Assembly (NCBI RefSeq): GCF_008923365.1 | Contig: NZ_WBMR01000011.1 | Span: 1 to 64,000, forward strand | Length of the DNA: 64,000 nt | Source of the DNA: Actinomadura montaniterrae | Lineage (GTDB): Bacteria; Actinomycetota; Actinomycetes; Streptosporangiales; Streptosporangiaceae | Reading direction: 5' to 3' | Shown: in pieces, positions 35,110-44,941 of the stretch | Numbering within the stretch: the stretch's first letter is position 1 | Layout: every line of letters begins with the position of its first letter | The notes under the pieces: generated by a model | What the model was told of the DNA's origin: nothing | The model's input: only the letters and a program-made list of their open reading frames with translations | Database searches by the model: none | Made by a program: the position numbers and the translations under genes

Positions 35110-35919
35110 TCATCGCCGGGCATGCACGAGCCACGCGGTGCTGCGCAGCCGGACGGCGCCGTCGCGCTCGAACGGGCGCATCGCGTCGGTGATCGCGGCG
35201 CGGAGTCCGGGGCCGTCGCCGAGGTTGTGGCGGACGGGACCCCAGCCGGCGAGGAACTCCGCGGCGTCGGCGGCGTCGCGTCCCCAGACCTGCTCGGCGT
35301 GCACGGTGCGGCAGGCGACGTCGCGGAACCCGGCGGCGCCGAGGATCGCGCGGACGCGGTCCGGGTCGGACATCGACAGCGGCCCGCCGTGCCCGGTGAC
35401 GGTCTCGGCCTGCGGGGCGATCGCGGCGAAGACGGTGCCGAGGTCGGTGCCGGCGGGGGACGCCATGGCGAGGAAGGCGAGGCGGCCGCCCTCGCGCAGG
35501 GCGCGCCGGACGTTGCCGAACGCGGCGACCGGGTCGGCGAAGAACATGATCCCGAACCGGCTGACCGCGGCGTCGAACGCGGCGTCCGGGAACGGGTGGA
35601 CCTGCGCGTCGCCCTGCTCGAACGCGGCGTTCGGGACGCCCTCCTGATCGGTGAGCGCGCGGGCGCGGGCGAGCATCGGCGCGGACAGGTCGACGCCGAG
35701 CGCCCGGCCGAGCGGGGCCCGCCGCGCGGCGAGCCGGGTGACGTAGCCGTTGCCGCAGCCGAGGTCGAGGACGTGGTCGCGGGGACCGATCGCGGCGGCC
35801 TCCAGCAGCGCGGCGTCGAAGCCGTTGTTGACGGCGTCGTACCGGTCGTGGTGGTCGGCCCAGTGCTCGCCCTCGTAGCCGTTCCATGCCTCGGCCTGGG
35901 CGGTGTTGACGACGTCCAT
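35110..35919 (-). CDS. Class I SAM-dependent methyltransferase (UbiE-like)
   Basis: 269 residues. Motif I DHVLDLGCGNGYVTRLAA, post-I GVDLSAPMLARAR, motif II FDAAVSRFGIMFFADP, motif III LREGGRLAFLAM. Substrate unknown. The ATG at 35919 follows AAGGAGGAGG. Two TetR-type palindromes lie 17-44 bases upstream, so expression is probably inducible. The next gene downstream is a TetR regulator. Confidence 0.9.
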   Translation of the reverse strand: MDVVNTAQAEAWNGYEGEHWADHHDRYDAVNNGFDAALLEAAAIGPRDHVLDLGCGNGYVTRLAARRAPLGRALGVDLSAPMLARARALTDQEGVPNAAFEQGDAQVHPFPDAAFDAAVSRFGIMFFADPVAAFGNVRRALREGGRLAFLAMASPAGTDLGTVFAAIAPQAETVTGHGGPLSMSDPDRVRAILGAAGFRDVACRTVHAEQVWGRDAADAAEFLAGWGPVRHNLGDGPGLRAAITDAMRPFERDGAVRLRSTAWLVHARR

Positions 35920-35935
35920 CGCAGCCTCCTCCTTG

Positions 35936-35963
35936 TGAACGCATGTTCATGAACGTATGTTCA
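35936..35963. promoter_or_regulatory. Two abutting TetR-type operators
   Basis: TGAACGCATGTTCA (35936-35949) and TGAACGTATGTTCA (35950-35963) lie head to tail without a gap. Each has TGAAC/GTTCA arms. They lie just upstream of the methyltransferase start, which suggests cooperative binding of two repressor dimers. Confidence 0.8.
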
Positions 35964-36008
35964 TAATGAGGGCGCGCGTCGCCGGAGGTCAAGGCCGTAT
36001 GCGTTTCC

Positions 36009-36884
36009 TCAGCTCAGCGCATCGACGAACGCGGCGGTCGCGGGGTCGGTGGCGCGGGAATGCAGCAGTTCCGTCCGGTGGACGACCCGGGGCGCGCGCA
36101 CGGGCACCTCCGCGAGCCCCTCCCCGCGCGCCAGGCCCGCAGGGAGGACGGCCAGGCCGTGGCCTGCGGCGATGAGCGCGAGGAGGAATGGCAGGTCGCC
36201 GCCCTCGCAGGTCAGGGACGGGGTGAACCCGTCGCGTGCGCCGGTGGCCTGGCGGAGTGCGGGGAGCGGGACGGCGACGTCCGGGACGTCCAGCCAGAGC
36301 GCGTCGACCAGGTCGTTCAGGTCCGCGCCCGGACGCGAAGCCAGCGGATGCGCGGACGGCAGGACCAGCGCGAGCGGCCGTTCCGCGATGGCGACGGCCG
36401 CCAGCGGGACGGTGTCGGCCAGCCGGAGCGGGTCGTTGGGCGCGGCGATCCCGTCGACCAGCCCGATGTCGAGGTCGCCCGCCGCGACCGCCACATCGAT
36501 CTCGGCCCGGCCCATCACCTGCACCGCGGCCTCGACGCGTGGGTGAGCGGCGCGCGCGCGAGCGAGGGGGTCCGCGATGTAGGCGGAGGCCAGCGGTGAC
36601 GCGCCGACGCGCAGCCGGGCCCGCGCCGTCCCGGACATCCGGACGATCTCCGAGCGCGCCGCCTGGAGCCGCAGCAGGATCGGGCCGGCGTGCTCCAGCA
36701 GCCGCGCGCCCGCCTCGGTGGTGCCGACCGGCCGCCGGTGCAGCAGTGCGACCTTGAGGTCGTTCTCCAGCGACGCGATCTGCTGCGACACGGCGGCCTG
36801 CGTGTAGCCGAGTTCGGCCGCGGCGGCGGAGAACGAGCCCGTCCGCACGACGGTGACGAACGTCCGGAGCAGGTGCGGGTCCAC
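36009..36884 (-). CDS. LysR-family regulator
   Basis: 291 residues from GTG at 36884 (reads MDPHLLRTFVTVVRTGSFSA as a start). An ATG 12 codons upstream at 36920 exists, but the DPHLLRTF opening is the usual start and leaves the palindrome at 36888-36902 just outside the gene. Helix-turn-helix with LGYTQAAVSQQIASLENDL. A periplasmic-binding-like effector domain follows from residue 85. Divergent from the amidotransferase-like gene, its likely target. Confidence 0.87.
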   Translation of the reverse strand: MDPHLLRTFVTVVRTGSFSAAAAELGYTQAAVSQQIASLENDLKVALLHRRPVGTTEAGARLLEHAGPILLRLQAARSEIVRMSGTARARLRVGASPLASAYIADPLARARAAHPRVEAAVQVMGRAEIDVAVAAGDLDIGLVDGIAAPNDPLRLADTVPLAAVAIAERPLALVLPSAHPLASRPGADLNDLVDALWLDVPDVAVPLPALRQATGARDGFTPSLTCEGGDLPFLLALIAAGHGLAVLPAGLARGEGLAEVPVRAPRVVHRTELLHSRATDPATAAFVDALS

Positions 36885-36887
36885 GAG

Positions 36888-36902
36888 ATAAGTGTCGCTT
36901 AT
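36888..36902. promoter_or_regulatory. LysR-type operator
   Basis: ATAAG-TGTCG-CTTAT, a perfect inverted repeat with the T-N11-A form of LysR sites. It lies just upstream of the proposed LysR start and 58 bases before the divergent gene. Confidence 0.6.
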
Positions 36903-36959
36903 GTTCGCATCGGAAATCATCGTTGGCGCTTAAGCGGGGGACGGGGTCAGGATCGAGGT

Positions 36960-37679
36960 ATGACCTTCACAGCGCGCATCGCCCTGGTCGGGGAGCGGTC
37001 CCCGAACGTCCAGTCGCACGTCCGGATCCCGCGCCTGCTGGACGCGGTCCGCGAGCGCGACGGCCTCCTCGCGGAGGCGTACTGGATCCCGACCGACGAG
37101 GTCGGCGCCGGCCTCGGCGGCTTCGACGGCGTCTGGCTGCTGCCCGGCAGCCCGTACCGCAGCGAGGCGGGCGTCCTCACCGCGATCCGGTCGGCGCGGG
37201 AGGGCCGGATCCCGGTGCTCGGGACGTGCGGCGGCTTCCAGCACATGATCCTGGAGTACGCGCGGAACGTCTGCGGCATCACCCGCGCCAAGCACGCGGA
37301 GAACGAGGACGCCGGCGACGACGCGGTGATCACGCCGCTGGCCTGCTCGCTCGCGGGACACGAGGGCGAGGTGAACGTGGCGCCCGGCTCGTCCGCCGAG
37401 CGGATCATGGGGACGTCGCGCAGCATCGAGCGCTTCAACTGCACGTTCGGGCCGAACCCCGCGTACATCGGGACGCTGGAGGCGAACGGGCTGCGCTTCA
37501 CCGGCCACGACGACGAGGGCCAGGTGCGGATCGCCGAGCTGCCCGGGCACCCGTTCTACTTCGCGACGCTCTTCCAGCCGGAGCTGGCGGGGGACGGGAG
37601 CCGCCCGCATCCGGTGGTCGCCGCGTTCGTCGCCGCCGCCTGCGCCGCGGTCCGCGAGCGGGCCGCCGACCGGGCCTGA
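36960..37679 (+). CDS. CTP synthase C-terminal region-related glutamine amidotransferase-like protein
   Basis: 239 residues. It resembles the class I glutaminase half of CTP synthase without the synthase half. The nucleophile position is C90 in VLGTCGGFQHM, and ELPGHPFYFATLFQPE holds the His-x-Glu end of the triad. The family name in databases allows Cys or selenocysteine at some site; here it is an ordinary TGC. The acceptor substrate is unknown. The ATG at 36960 has no good Shine-Dalgarno. Divergent LysR gene upstream. Confidence 0.85.
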   Translation: MTFTARIALVGERSPNVQSHVRIPRLLDAVRERDGLLAEAYWIPTDEVGAGLGGFDGVWLLPGSPYRSEAGVLTAIRSAREGRIPVLGTCGGFQHMILEYARNVCGITRAKHAENEDAGDDAVITPLACSLAGHEGEVNVAPGSSAERIMGTSRSIERFNCTFGPNPAYIGTLEANGLRFTGHDDEGQVRIAELPGHPFYFATLFQPELAGDGSRPHPVVAAFVAAACAAVRERAADRA

Positions 37680-37710
37680 CCCGGGCCCGGCCGGGCGGGG
37701 CGGGCCCGCG

Positions 37711-39165
37711 TCAGACGCGCTTGTCGAGGAGCGGCTCCCGCACCGGCGCGGCGGGAGCCGCCGGGGACGCGGCAGGGCGCAGGAACAGCACGGCGAGCAC
37801 GACGGTGACGACCGTCAGGCCGAAGTCGGCCCAGATGGCGGTCTCGGCGGCGGACGCGAACGCGGCCCGGCCGGGGTGCGCGCCGAGCGCGGCGAAGAAG
37901 ATCGCGCCGAGCACCGCGACGCCGGTCGCGCCGGAGAACTGCTGCGCGGTGCTCAGCACCCCGGACGCGGCGCCGGCCTGCGCGGGCCGGATCCCGGACA
38001 TCACCGCGCCGATCACCGACGGCAGCGTCAGCCCGCCGCCGAGGCCGAGCAGCCCGAGCGGCGCGAGCAGCCAGGGGGCGGTGACGCCGCCGCCGAGGAC
38101 GTGCAGCTCGACGGCGAACGCCAGCACGCCGAGCGCGCTGACGACCGTCCCGCACACGAGCACCTTCAGCCCGAACCGGGCGACGAGCGGGCGGCCGGAC
38201 AGGGACGCGACCATGGTCAGCACCGCCATCGGCCCGAACTCCAGGCCCGCTTCGAGCGGCGTCAGGTGCAGGCCGCCCTGCAGCAGCATCGTCAGCACGA
38301 CGTTCATGCTGCCGAACGAGGCGAGGAACGCGACGTTCAGCGCCAGCCCGAGGTCGAACGACCGGGCGCGGAACAGGGCGAGGTCGAGCAGCGGCTCGCC
38401 GCCGGTCCGGGCGAGCCGCCGCTCCCACCCCAGCGTCGCGGCGAGGACCGGGACGGACGCGGCGAGCGAGATCCACGTCCACGCGGGCCAGCCCTGCTCG
38501 CGGCCCATGGCGAGCGGGACGAGCGCGAGCGCGAGGGCGGCGGAGATCCCGGCCGCGCCGGCCGGGTCGAGGCGGGGCCGCCGGTCCGACCGGGTCCCGG
38601 GCAGCGACCGGGCGGCGAGCGCGAGCGCGGCGGCGCCGACCGGCACGTTCACCAGGAAGATCGTCCGCCAGCCGAGGCCGAACAGGTCCGCCTGGAGGAG
38701 CAGGCCGCCGCCGATCTGCCCGGCGACGCCCCCGCCGCCGAGGACGACGCCGTACCAGGCCATCGCGCGCGGCCGGTCCGCCGCCGGGAGCGCGGCGGTG
38801 ATCAGCGCGAGGACCTGCGGGACCATCGCCGCGCCGGTCAGGCCCTGGAGCAGCCGCGCCGCGACGAGCTGGACGGGCGACTGCGCGAGCCCGCACAGCA
38901 GCGACGCGGCGGTGAAGGCGGCCATGCCGAGGACGAACAGCCGCTTGTGGCCGAACAGGTCGCCGAGGCGCCCGCCGGTCACCATGCCGCTCGCGTAGGT
39001 GAAGGCGTAACCGGCGATGACGAGTTCGAGGGCGACCGGCCCGGCGTGCAGGTCGCGCTGGAGCGACGGCGTCGCGACGTTCACGACCATGTAGTCGAAC
39101 GACACCATGAACGTCGCCGAGAGGATGACCGGCAGGATCAGCCGGCTGTGCTTTTCGGATGCCAT
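37711..39165 (-). CDS. MFS exporter, DHA2 (14-TM) type
   Basis: 484 residues. MVSFDYMVVNVATPSLQRDL is the DHA2 motif with Phe-Asp-Tyr in place of the usual LDxT. Motif A is GRLGDLFGHKRLFVLG. About 14 membrane helices. The ATG at 39165 (MASEKHSR) is preferred over a start 12 codons upstream. Divergent from the large LAL regulator, which could control it. Confidence 0.9.
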   Translation of the reverse strand: MASEKHSRLILPVILSATFMVSFDYMVVNVATPSLQRDLHAGPVALELVIAGYAFTYASGMVTGGRLGDLFGHKRLFVLGMAAFTAASLLCGLAQSPVQLVAARLLQGLTGAAMVPQVLALITAALPAADRPRAMAWYGVVLGGGGVAGQIGGGLLLQADLFGLGWRTIFLVNVPVGAAALALAARSLPGTRSDRRPRLDPAGAAGISAALALALVPLAMGREQGWPAWTWISLAASVPVLAATLGWERRLARTGGEPLLDLALFRARSFDLGLALNVAFLASFGSMNVVLTMLLQGGLHLTPLEAGLEFGPMAVLTMVASLSGRPLVARFGLKVLVCGTVVSALGVLAFAVELHVLGGGVTAPWLLAPLGLLGLGGGLTLPSVIGAVMSGIRPAQAGAASGVLSTAQQFSGATGVAVLGAIFFAALGAHPGRAAFASAAETAIWADFGLTVVTVVLAVLFLRPAASPAAPAAPVREPLLDKRV

Positions 39166-39268
39166 GACCTCTACGGTCGTGACGCGCGGCCCGTGCCACA
39201 TTGGGAGGAATACGTAGTCCGTCGGGCCGGGTTCTTCAGATTCCCGGACCGGGTGCTCAGGAGGTGCG

Positions 39269-42190
39269 GTGGCGTCCGTTCTCGTGGCTCGTACGGCCGA
39301 GCTGGCCGTGCTCGCGGACGCCTACGCGCGCGCGTGCGAGGCCGGGCCGGTGACTGTGCTGGTCGGCGGCGAGGCGGGCATCGGCAAGAGCCGGCTGGTC
39401 GCGGAGTTCGCGGCCCGGCTGCCGTCCCGGACGCGGGTGGTGCGCGGCGACTGCCTGGAGGCCGGCGGCGGGTTCGCCTACGCGCCGTTCATCGCCGCGA
39501 TGCGCGCGCTCGTCCGCGACCTCGGCGCCGAGCGCGCCGCCGGACTGCTGCCGGGCGGCGGGCGGCTCGGGCTCGCGCACTGGCTGCCGGTCCTGGGCGT
39601 CGCGCCCGACGAGCCGGACCCGGTGTACGGGCGGGCTCGGCTGTACGAGGACGTCCTGACGCTGGTCGAGGGCGCGGCGCTGGAACGTCCGCTCGCCGTC
39701 GTCCTGGAGGACCTGCACTGGGCGGACCCGTCGAGCCGCGAGCTGCTGGCGTTCCTCGTCCACAACCTGTCCGGGCCGGGGGTGCTGCTGGTCGGCACGT
39801 ACCGGTCGACGGACCTGGACGAGCGGCATCCGCTGCGTCCGGTGCTGGCCGGGCTGGCGCGGTCGCCGCGCGTCCGCCTGCTCGAACCCGCGCCGCTGAC
39901 CTGCGACGAGGTGGGCGGGCTGGTCGCCGCCCGGCTCGGGTACCGGCCGGAGCGCGGCGTCGTCGAGGAGATCGCGCGGCGCAGCGAGGGCAACCCGCTG
40001 TTCGTGGAGGCGCTCGCGGACGCGGGCGCGCAGGGCGGGACACCGCGCCGGCTGCGGGACCTGCTGCTCGCCGGGTTCCGCGTGCTGCCGGACGGGTCTC
40101 GTGGCGTGCTGCACGCCGCGTCGGTGGCGTCGGCATGGGGCGGTGGCCTCGCGCACCGGTTCCTGGCGTCCGTGACGGGCCTGGACGACCTGGCCCTAGA
40201 GGACGCGATACGTCCTGCGGTAGATCGCGGTCTGCTCTTGGCGGATGGCGGCGGATACACGTTCCGGCATGCGCTCCTACGCCAGGCCGTGTACGAGGAC
40301 GTGCTGCCGAGCGCGCGCGCCCGTCTGCACAAGCGGGCAGGTGCGGCCCTGCAAGCCGACCCCGATCTCGTCCCGGACGGGCGCGCCGCAGCGGAAGAGG
40401 CCGCGCACTGGTGCGCGGCGGGCGAGAAGGAGCAGGCGTTCGACGCGCTGTGGCGCGCCGCCGCCTCCGCGCGCGCCGTCCACGCCCACCCCGAGCAGTT
40501 GCGGATCCTCGAACGCGTGCTCCGGCAGTGGGACGGCATCACCGAGCCTGAACGCGTCCTCGGCGCCGACCGGATCGACGTCCTGCACCGCGCGGCGGAG
40601 GCGTGCCTGTCGGCGGGCGAGGCGGCGCGGGGCGTCGACCTGGCATCGGAGGCGCTCGCGGCGCTCGACCAGGAACGCGATCCGCGGCGTGCCGTGCTGC
40701 TCCTCGAACTGCGCAGCATGCTCCGCCACCGGCTCGGCGACCCGGCGCTCGACGACCTGCGCGCGGCCGTGGCGCTGCTGCCGGACGGGGCGCCGGCGGC
40801 GGTCCGGGGACGTCCGCTGTCGACGCTGGCCAACCGGCTGTTCCTGATGTCGAGCCCGGACGAGTCGCGGGCGCTGGCGGCCGAGGCGCTCGCCGCCGGG
40901 CGCGAGTCCGGGGACGCGCGGGTGCGGGCGTGGGCGCTGCTGACGCTCGGCTCGCTCGACGGCGCCGCCGGTGACCTCGACGCCGGGCTGGCCCGGATCG
41001 CCGAGGCCGCGGAGATCGCCAGGGCCGCCGGGGAGTCGGCGGTCCCGCTGGTCATCGCGGCGATGGCGGAGGCGGACGCGCTGCACGGCATGGGCCTGGA
41101 CGAGCGGGCCGCCGAGGTCGTCGCGAGCGGGATGGAGACCGCGCGCCGCGCCGGCCTGGACCGGGACCAGGGCGCGGGCCTGGCCGCGAAGGGCGCCGAG
41201 CCGCTGTGGGAGCTGGGCCGCTGGGACGAGGCGGCGGCGCTGCTGCGGGGCGTCCTCGCGCTCGACCCGCCGCCGCTGTTCCGCGCGCTCGCCCAGGTCA
41301 ACCTGGGGTTCCTCCTGCTCGCGCAGGGCGATGCCGCGGCGGCCGGCGAGGCGGCCGACGCCGCGTACGCGGTCATGGGGGACCGCTATTGGGGCAAGGC
41401 GTTCCGGCTCCCGCTGCACGACCTGCGCTGCCGGGTCGCGATGGCCCGCGACGACCTCGCCGCCGCCGACGGGATCCTCGCCCGCGCCCTCGACGGCCCC
41501 GGCCTGTCCGAGACGTCCCGCTTCGTGTGGCCGCTGCTGCTGACCGGCGCCCGGCTGTGCGGGGAGCGGCTCGCCCGGTCGGCCGCCGACCCCGGCGCGG
41601 CGCGCGGCGCCCGCGAGCGGCTCGCGGAGCTGCGCGACCTGGCCGGACGGCTGCCGGTCATCGGTCCCGTCCAGCACGCGTACCGGGCGTCGTTCCGCGC
41701 CGAGGCCGGCGACCAGGGCTGGGACGAGGCCGTGCGAGCGTGGCGTGAACTCGGCCGTCCCTACCGGCTGGCGTGGGCTCTGTTCCGCGCGGCCGAGGAG
41801 CCCGGCGTCCCGTCCGTGGAGGCGGCCGAGCGGTGCCGTGAGGCCGCGTCGATCGCCGCTCGGCTCGGCGCGAAACTGCTGCTCAGGGACATCGAGTTGC
41901 TCGCCGCGCGCGCCCGCCTCTCCCTGGACGAGCCGGTCCCGGAACCTGCTCCTGAGCCGGCGGCGCCGGATCCGGCGCGGCGGCTCGGCCTGACCCGCCG
42001 CGAGACCGAGGTGCTGCGGCTGGTCGCCGACGGCCGCAGCAACCGGCAGATCGCGGAGGCACTGTTCATCTCCGCCCGGACGGCGGGCGTCCACGTGTCC
42101 AACATCCTGGCGAAGCTGCGGGTCGCGTCGCGGACGGAGGCGGCGGCGCTGGCGCACCGGCTGCGCCTGTTCGAGCCGCCCGCCGGCTGA
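39269..42190 (+). CDS. LAL-type LuxR-family ATPase regulator
   Basis: 973 residues. N-terminal AAA/NB-ARC-like ATPase with Walker [10 protein letters not shown] (33-41) and Walker [12 protein letters not shown]. Alpha-helical TPR-like middle (about 350-880). LuxR helix-turn-helix at the end: [31 protein letters not shown] and [13 protein letters not shown] proteins activate antibiotic, sugar or cholesterol genes upon an unknown signal. The GTG at 39269 follows AGGAGG. It points away from the MFS exporter, which shares its promoter region. Confidence 0.93.
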   Translation: MASVLVARTAELAVLADAYARACEAGPVTVLVGGEAGIGKSRLVAEFAARLPSRTRVVRGDCLEAGGGFAYAPFIAAMRALVRDLGAERAAGLLPGGGRLGLAHWLPVLGVAPDEPDPVYGRARLYEDVLTLVEGAALERPLAVVLEDLHWADPSSRELLAFLVHNLSGPGVLLVGTYRSTDLDERHPLRPVLAGLARSPRVRLLEPAPLTCDEVGGLVAARLGYRPERGVVEEIARRSEGNPLFVEALADAGAQGGTPRRLRDLLLAGFRVLPDGSRGVLHAASVASAWGGGLAHRFLASVTGLDDLALEDAIRPAVDRGLLLADGGGYTFRHALLRQAVYEDVLPSARARLHKRAGAALQADPDLVPDGRAAAEEAAHWCAAGEKEQAFDALWRAAASARAVHAHPEQLRILERVLRQWDGITEPERVLGADRIDVLHRAAEACLSAGEAARGVDLASEALAALDQERDPRRAVLLLELRSMLRHRLGDPALDDLRAAVALLPDGAPAAVRGRPLSTLANRLFLMSSPDESRALAAEALAAGRESGDARVRAWALLTLGSLDGAAGDLDAGLARIAEAAEIARAAGESAVPLVIAAMAEADALHGMGLDERAAEVVASGMETARRAGLDRDQGAGLAAKGAEPLWELGRWDEAAALLRGVLALDPPPLFRALAQVNLGFLLLAQGDAAAAGEAADAAYAVMGDRYWGKAFRLPLHDLRCRVAMARDDLAAADGILARALDGPGLSETSRFVWPLLLTGARLCGERLARSAADPGAARGARERLAELRDLAGRLPVIGPVQHAYRASFRAEAGDQGWDEAVRAWRELGRPYRLAWALFRAAEEPGVPSVEAAERCREAASIAARLGAKLLLRDIELLAARARLSLDEPVPEPAPEPAAPDPARRLGLTRRETEVLRLVADGRSNRQIAEALFISARTAGVHVSNILAKLRVASRTEAAALAHRLRLFEPPAG

Positions 42191-42417
42191 TCTTCGCCGC
42201 CATCGGGATCGCGACCTTCGCCGGCCGGCGGCCCGCCGACACCGCGCACTGGGAACTGCTCGCCGGGTCGCTCGCGCTCAGCGCCGCCATGGGCCTGGCG
42301 CGCGGCGCGCTCATGCCGATGTGGCGGGAGGCCGACGGCGTCTCGATCGCCGTCCAGCTCGCCGTCATCGCCGTCCGGGCCGGCGCGCTCCGCGCCCCGC
42401 GCCCGGTCGCCGCCTAG
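42190..42417 (+). pseudogene. Fragment of a small membrane protein (DUF1453/CcdC-like)
   Basis: A frame with no start codon begins at the last base of the LAL gene and reads [20 protein letters not shown], then ELLAGSLALSAAMGLARGAL, MPMWREADG and a final helix, ending TAG at 42415-42417. The two helices and the RG-x-W-R-x-x-DG pattern resemble the C-terminal part of DUF1453 proteins. It looks like the remaining 3' end of a gene whose 5' part was lost when the LAL gene arrived. Confidence 0.5.
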
Positions 42418-43610
42418 TACTCCTTGAGGGCGATGGCGGTGGCGGCGGCGTGGATCGGGGCGATGACCTTGGCCATGATCCGCTCCCGGCCCGGCATCCG
42501 GCCCATCAGCCCGAGCATCGCCATCGACATGCGGACCGCGCCCGCGGTCCGCATCACCATGCGCTTGAGGTTCGCCGGCCCGAGCTCCTGGTTCCGCTCG
42601 GCGAACGGCCGCATCTCCCGCTCGTACGCGGCGAACCCGGCCTCGTGGTCGCCGCCCGCGGCGGCCAGCTCCCCGGCCAGCACGTACGCGCCGACCAGCG
42701 CCAGGCTCGTGCCCTGGCCCGACGCCGGCGACGCGCAGTACGCGGCGTCGCCGAGCAGCGCGACCCGCCCGCTCGACCAGCCGTCCATGCGGACCTGCGC
42801 GACCGCGTCGAAGTAGAAGTCCGGCGCCGCGGCCATCCCGTCCAGCAGCCGCGGGACCTCCCATCCCTCGCCCGCGTACGCGGCGGCCAGCGCCTGCTCC
42901 TGCGCGGCCCGCCCGCGCGGGACGTCCGCCTCCTCCGACCGGAACAGGAACATCGCCTTCGCGTCCGCGTCGCCGTCGACGCTGTAGGCGAGGGTCGTCC
43001 GGCCGGGGCCGATGTAGGTGACCTCCTCGCGGTCCAGGCCGAGGTGGTTCGGCACACCGAAGATCGCGATGCGGTGGCCGAGGTCGCGGACGAACCGCTC
43101 CTCGGGTCCGAAGGCCAGCGCCCGGGTGGCCGAGTGCAGCCCGTCGGCGCCGATCACCAGGTCGAACGTCCGGACGAGCCCGCTGTCGAAGGCGACCTCG
43201 ACGCCGTCGGCGGTCTGCGTGAGCCCCGTGATCGAGTCGCCGAACAGGTACTCGGCGTCGGTGCGCTCGAAGAGCAGCCGGTGCAGGTCGCCGCGCAGGA
43301 CCTCCGCGTCGCCGTGGACCCGGCCGCCGAAGGTGTCGCCGTCCATGCTCGCGACCCGCTTGCCCGCCGCGTTCACGACCGTCCCGCTCCGGACGCCGGT
43401 GCGCCGCGCGCGGAGCTCGTCCAGCAGGCCCATGCGCTCGGCGACGGTCAGCGCCGCGCCCCGGACGTCGACCTTGTAGCCGCCCGCGCGGATGGCGGGC
43501 GCCCGCTCCACGACGGTCGGGGCGAAGCCGTGGCGGCGCAGCCAGAAGGCGAGGGTGAGGCCCGCGATGCCGGCGCCGGAGATCAGGACGTTCGTGTTCG
43601 TGTTCGTCAT
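42414..43610 (-). CDS. FAD-dependent monooxygenase (TetX/aromatic hydroxylase type)
   Basis: 398 residues. FAD-binding motifs: GAGIAGLTLAFWLRRHG (GxGxxG), the DG motif DLVIGADGLHSATR, and GRVALLGDAAYCASP (GDAxH variant with Tyr). It hydroxylates small aromatic compounds or drugs; the substrate is unknown. The ATG at 43610 is seven bases after TACCGT (minus strand, 43623-43618), so it is probably leaderless. Divergent from a TetR regulator across four 13-bp iterons. Confidence 0.91.
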   Translation of the reverse strand: MTNTNTNVLISGAGIAGLTLAFWLRRHGFAPTVVERAPAIRAGGYKVDVRGAALTVAERMGLLDELRARRTGVRSGTVVNAAGKRVASMDGDTFGGRVHGDAEVLRGDLHRLLFERTDAEYLFGDSITGLTQTADGVEVAFDSGLVRTFDLVIGADGLHSATRALAFGPEERFVRDLGHRIAIFGVPNHLGLDREEVTYIGPGRTTLAYSVDGDADAKAMFLFRSEEADVPRGRAAQEQALAAAYAGEGWEVPRLLDGMAAAPDFYFDAVAQVRMDGWSSGRVALLGDAAYCASPASGQGTSLALVGAYVLAGELAAAGGDHEAGFAAYEREMRPFAERNQELGPANLKRMVMRTAGAVRMSMAMLGLMGRMPGRERIMAKVIAPIHAAATAIALKEY

Positions 43611-43628
43611 GCCCTGGACGGTACATCC

Positions 43629-43680
43629 GTGTAAGACAACTGTGCAAGACATTCGTATAAGACATTTGTGCGAGACATCG
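43629..43680 (+). repeat. Four 13-bp iterons in a divergent promoter
   Basis: GTGTAAGACAACT, GTGCAAGACATTC, GTATAAGACATTT and GTGCGAGACATCG follow each other without gaps, starting at 43629, 43642, 43655 and 43668. The shared core is GTRYRAGACA. They fill the space between the -10 elements of the monooxygenase and the TetR gene and are the probable TetR binding array. Confidence 0.85.
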
Positions 43681-43694
43681 GCTAGGGTCGTCCC

Positions 43695-44270
43695 ATGGGC
43701 AACCGCGAGGACCTTCTGGACGGCGCGAGGCGCTGCCTGCTGAGCAAGGGCTACACGCGCACGACGGCGCGCGACATCGCCACCGAGTCGGGCGTCAGCC
43801 TGGCCGCGATCGGCTACCACTTCGGCTCGAAGGACGAGCTGCTGCGGGCGGCGCTGCGCCAGGCGATCGAGGAGTGGGGCGGGGAGATCGCCGCGATCCT
43901 GGCCGCCGAGACCGACCCCGGCCTGACCGGCGCGGAGCGGTTCGAGGCGACCTGGGAGCGGATCCTCGCCTCGTTCGCGCGGACGCGCCCGCTCTGGGCG
44001 ATCCAGTTCGAGGTGATCGCGCAGATCGAGCGGACGCCGGAGCTGCGCGCCGCCTTCCCCGACGCGAACCGGGAGGCGCGGCTCGGGCTGGCCGAGCTGT
44101 TCGGGACGGGCCCGGCGGTCCTCGGGGAGCGGCGCGCCGAGCTGGCCGGCGCCTGCTACCAGGCCCTGCTGGCGGGGCTCGCGGCGCAGGCGCTCGTCGA
44201 CCCGGACGGCGTGCCGGCGGCGTCCGACCTGGTGGACGCGGTGCGCGCGGTCGCCGCGCCGCTTCAGTAG
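43695..44270 (+). CDS. TetR-family regulator
   Basis: 191 residues. Helix-turn-helix ARRCLLSKGYTRTTARDIAT, then SGVSLAAIGYHFGSKDELL. The ligand pocket domain is unassigned. TAGGGT (43683-43688) lies six bases before the ATG, so a leaderless start is likely. It should repress itself and the divergent monooxygenase via the iterons. Confidence 0.91.
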   Translation: MGNREDLLDGARRCLLSKGYTRTTARDIATESGVSLAAIGYHFGSKDELLRAALRQAIEEWGGEIAAILAAETDPGLTGAERFEATWERILASFARTRPLWAIQFEVIAQIERTPELRAAFPDANREARLGLAELFGTGPAVLGERRAELAGACYQALLAGLAAQALVDPDGVPAASDLVDAVRAVAAPLQ

Positions 44271-44287
44271 AACGGAATCATTCGTTC
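44270..44287 (+). promoter_or_regulatory. Palindrome and promoter before the second TetR gene
   Basis: GAACG-GAATCATT-CGTTC at 44270-44287, followed by TAGTAT at 44291-44296, six bases before the ATG at 44303. A likely autoregulatory site. Confidence 0.6.
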
Positions 44288-44302
44288 CCCTAGTATGGAC
44301 GC

Positions 44303-44941
44303 ATGGAGACCACCACGCCGGCGCCCATGAGCGGCCGCAAGGCCCAGGCGGCGCGCAACGACGAACTGATCAGGGAGGCGGCCCGGGCGGTGTTCACCGC
44401 GGACCCGGGCGCCCCCATCGCCGCCGTCGCCGAGCACGCGGGAGTGGGCATCAGCGCCCTCTACCGCCGGTACAAGAGCAAGGAGGACCTGCTCCAGAAG
44501 CTCGCCGACGACGGCATGGACCGCTACCTCGCCGAGGTCGAGGCGGCACTCGCCGACGACGGCGACCCATGGGAGGCGTTCGCCGCGTTCATGCGCCGCT
44601 GCCTGGACATCGGCGCCGGGTCCCTGACGATGCGGCTCGCGGGCAGCTTCCCCGTCACCGACGCGATGAGCGCCAAGGGCCGCGAGATCCACCTCGCCAC
44701 CACGCGGCTGCTGGACCGGGTGAAGGAGGCCGGCGCGCTCCGCCGCGACATCGAGGTCGGCGACGTCTCGGTGATGCTGGAGTACCTGCACGGCATCCGG
44801 ATCGGCGACGACGAGCGGATGAACCGGCTCCAGCACCGCTACCTGGCGCTCATGCTCGACTCGCTGCACCTCGCGGACGCCGCCGAACTGCCCGGCCCGC
44901 CCCCCGCCTGGCAGGAGCTGCGTGGCCGGTATGACGACTAG
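44303..44941 (+). CDS. TetR-family regulator
   Basis: 212 residues. Helix-turn-helix AARAVFTADPGAPIAAVAEH, then AGVGISALYRRYKSKEDLL. The C-terminal part fits the SbtR-like TetR group. Leaderless start likely. It overlaps the AlkZ-like gene, with which it forms an operon; DNA damage or a small ligand could be the signal, which cannot be told from sequence. Confidence 0.9.
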   Translation: METTTPAPMSGRKAQAARNDELIREAARAVFTADPGAPIAAVAEHAGVGISALYRRYKSKEDLLQKLADDGMDRYLAEVEAALADDGDPWEAFAAFMRRCLDIGAGSLTMRLAGSFPVTDAMSAKGREIHLATTRLLDRVKEAGALRRDIEVGDVSVMLEYLHGIRIGDDERMNRLQHRYLALMLDSLHLADAAELPGPPPAWQELRGRYDD

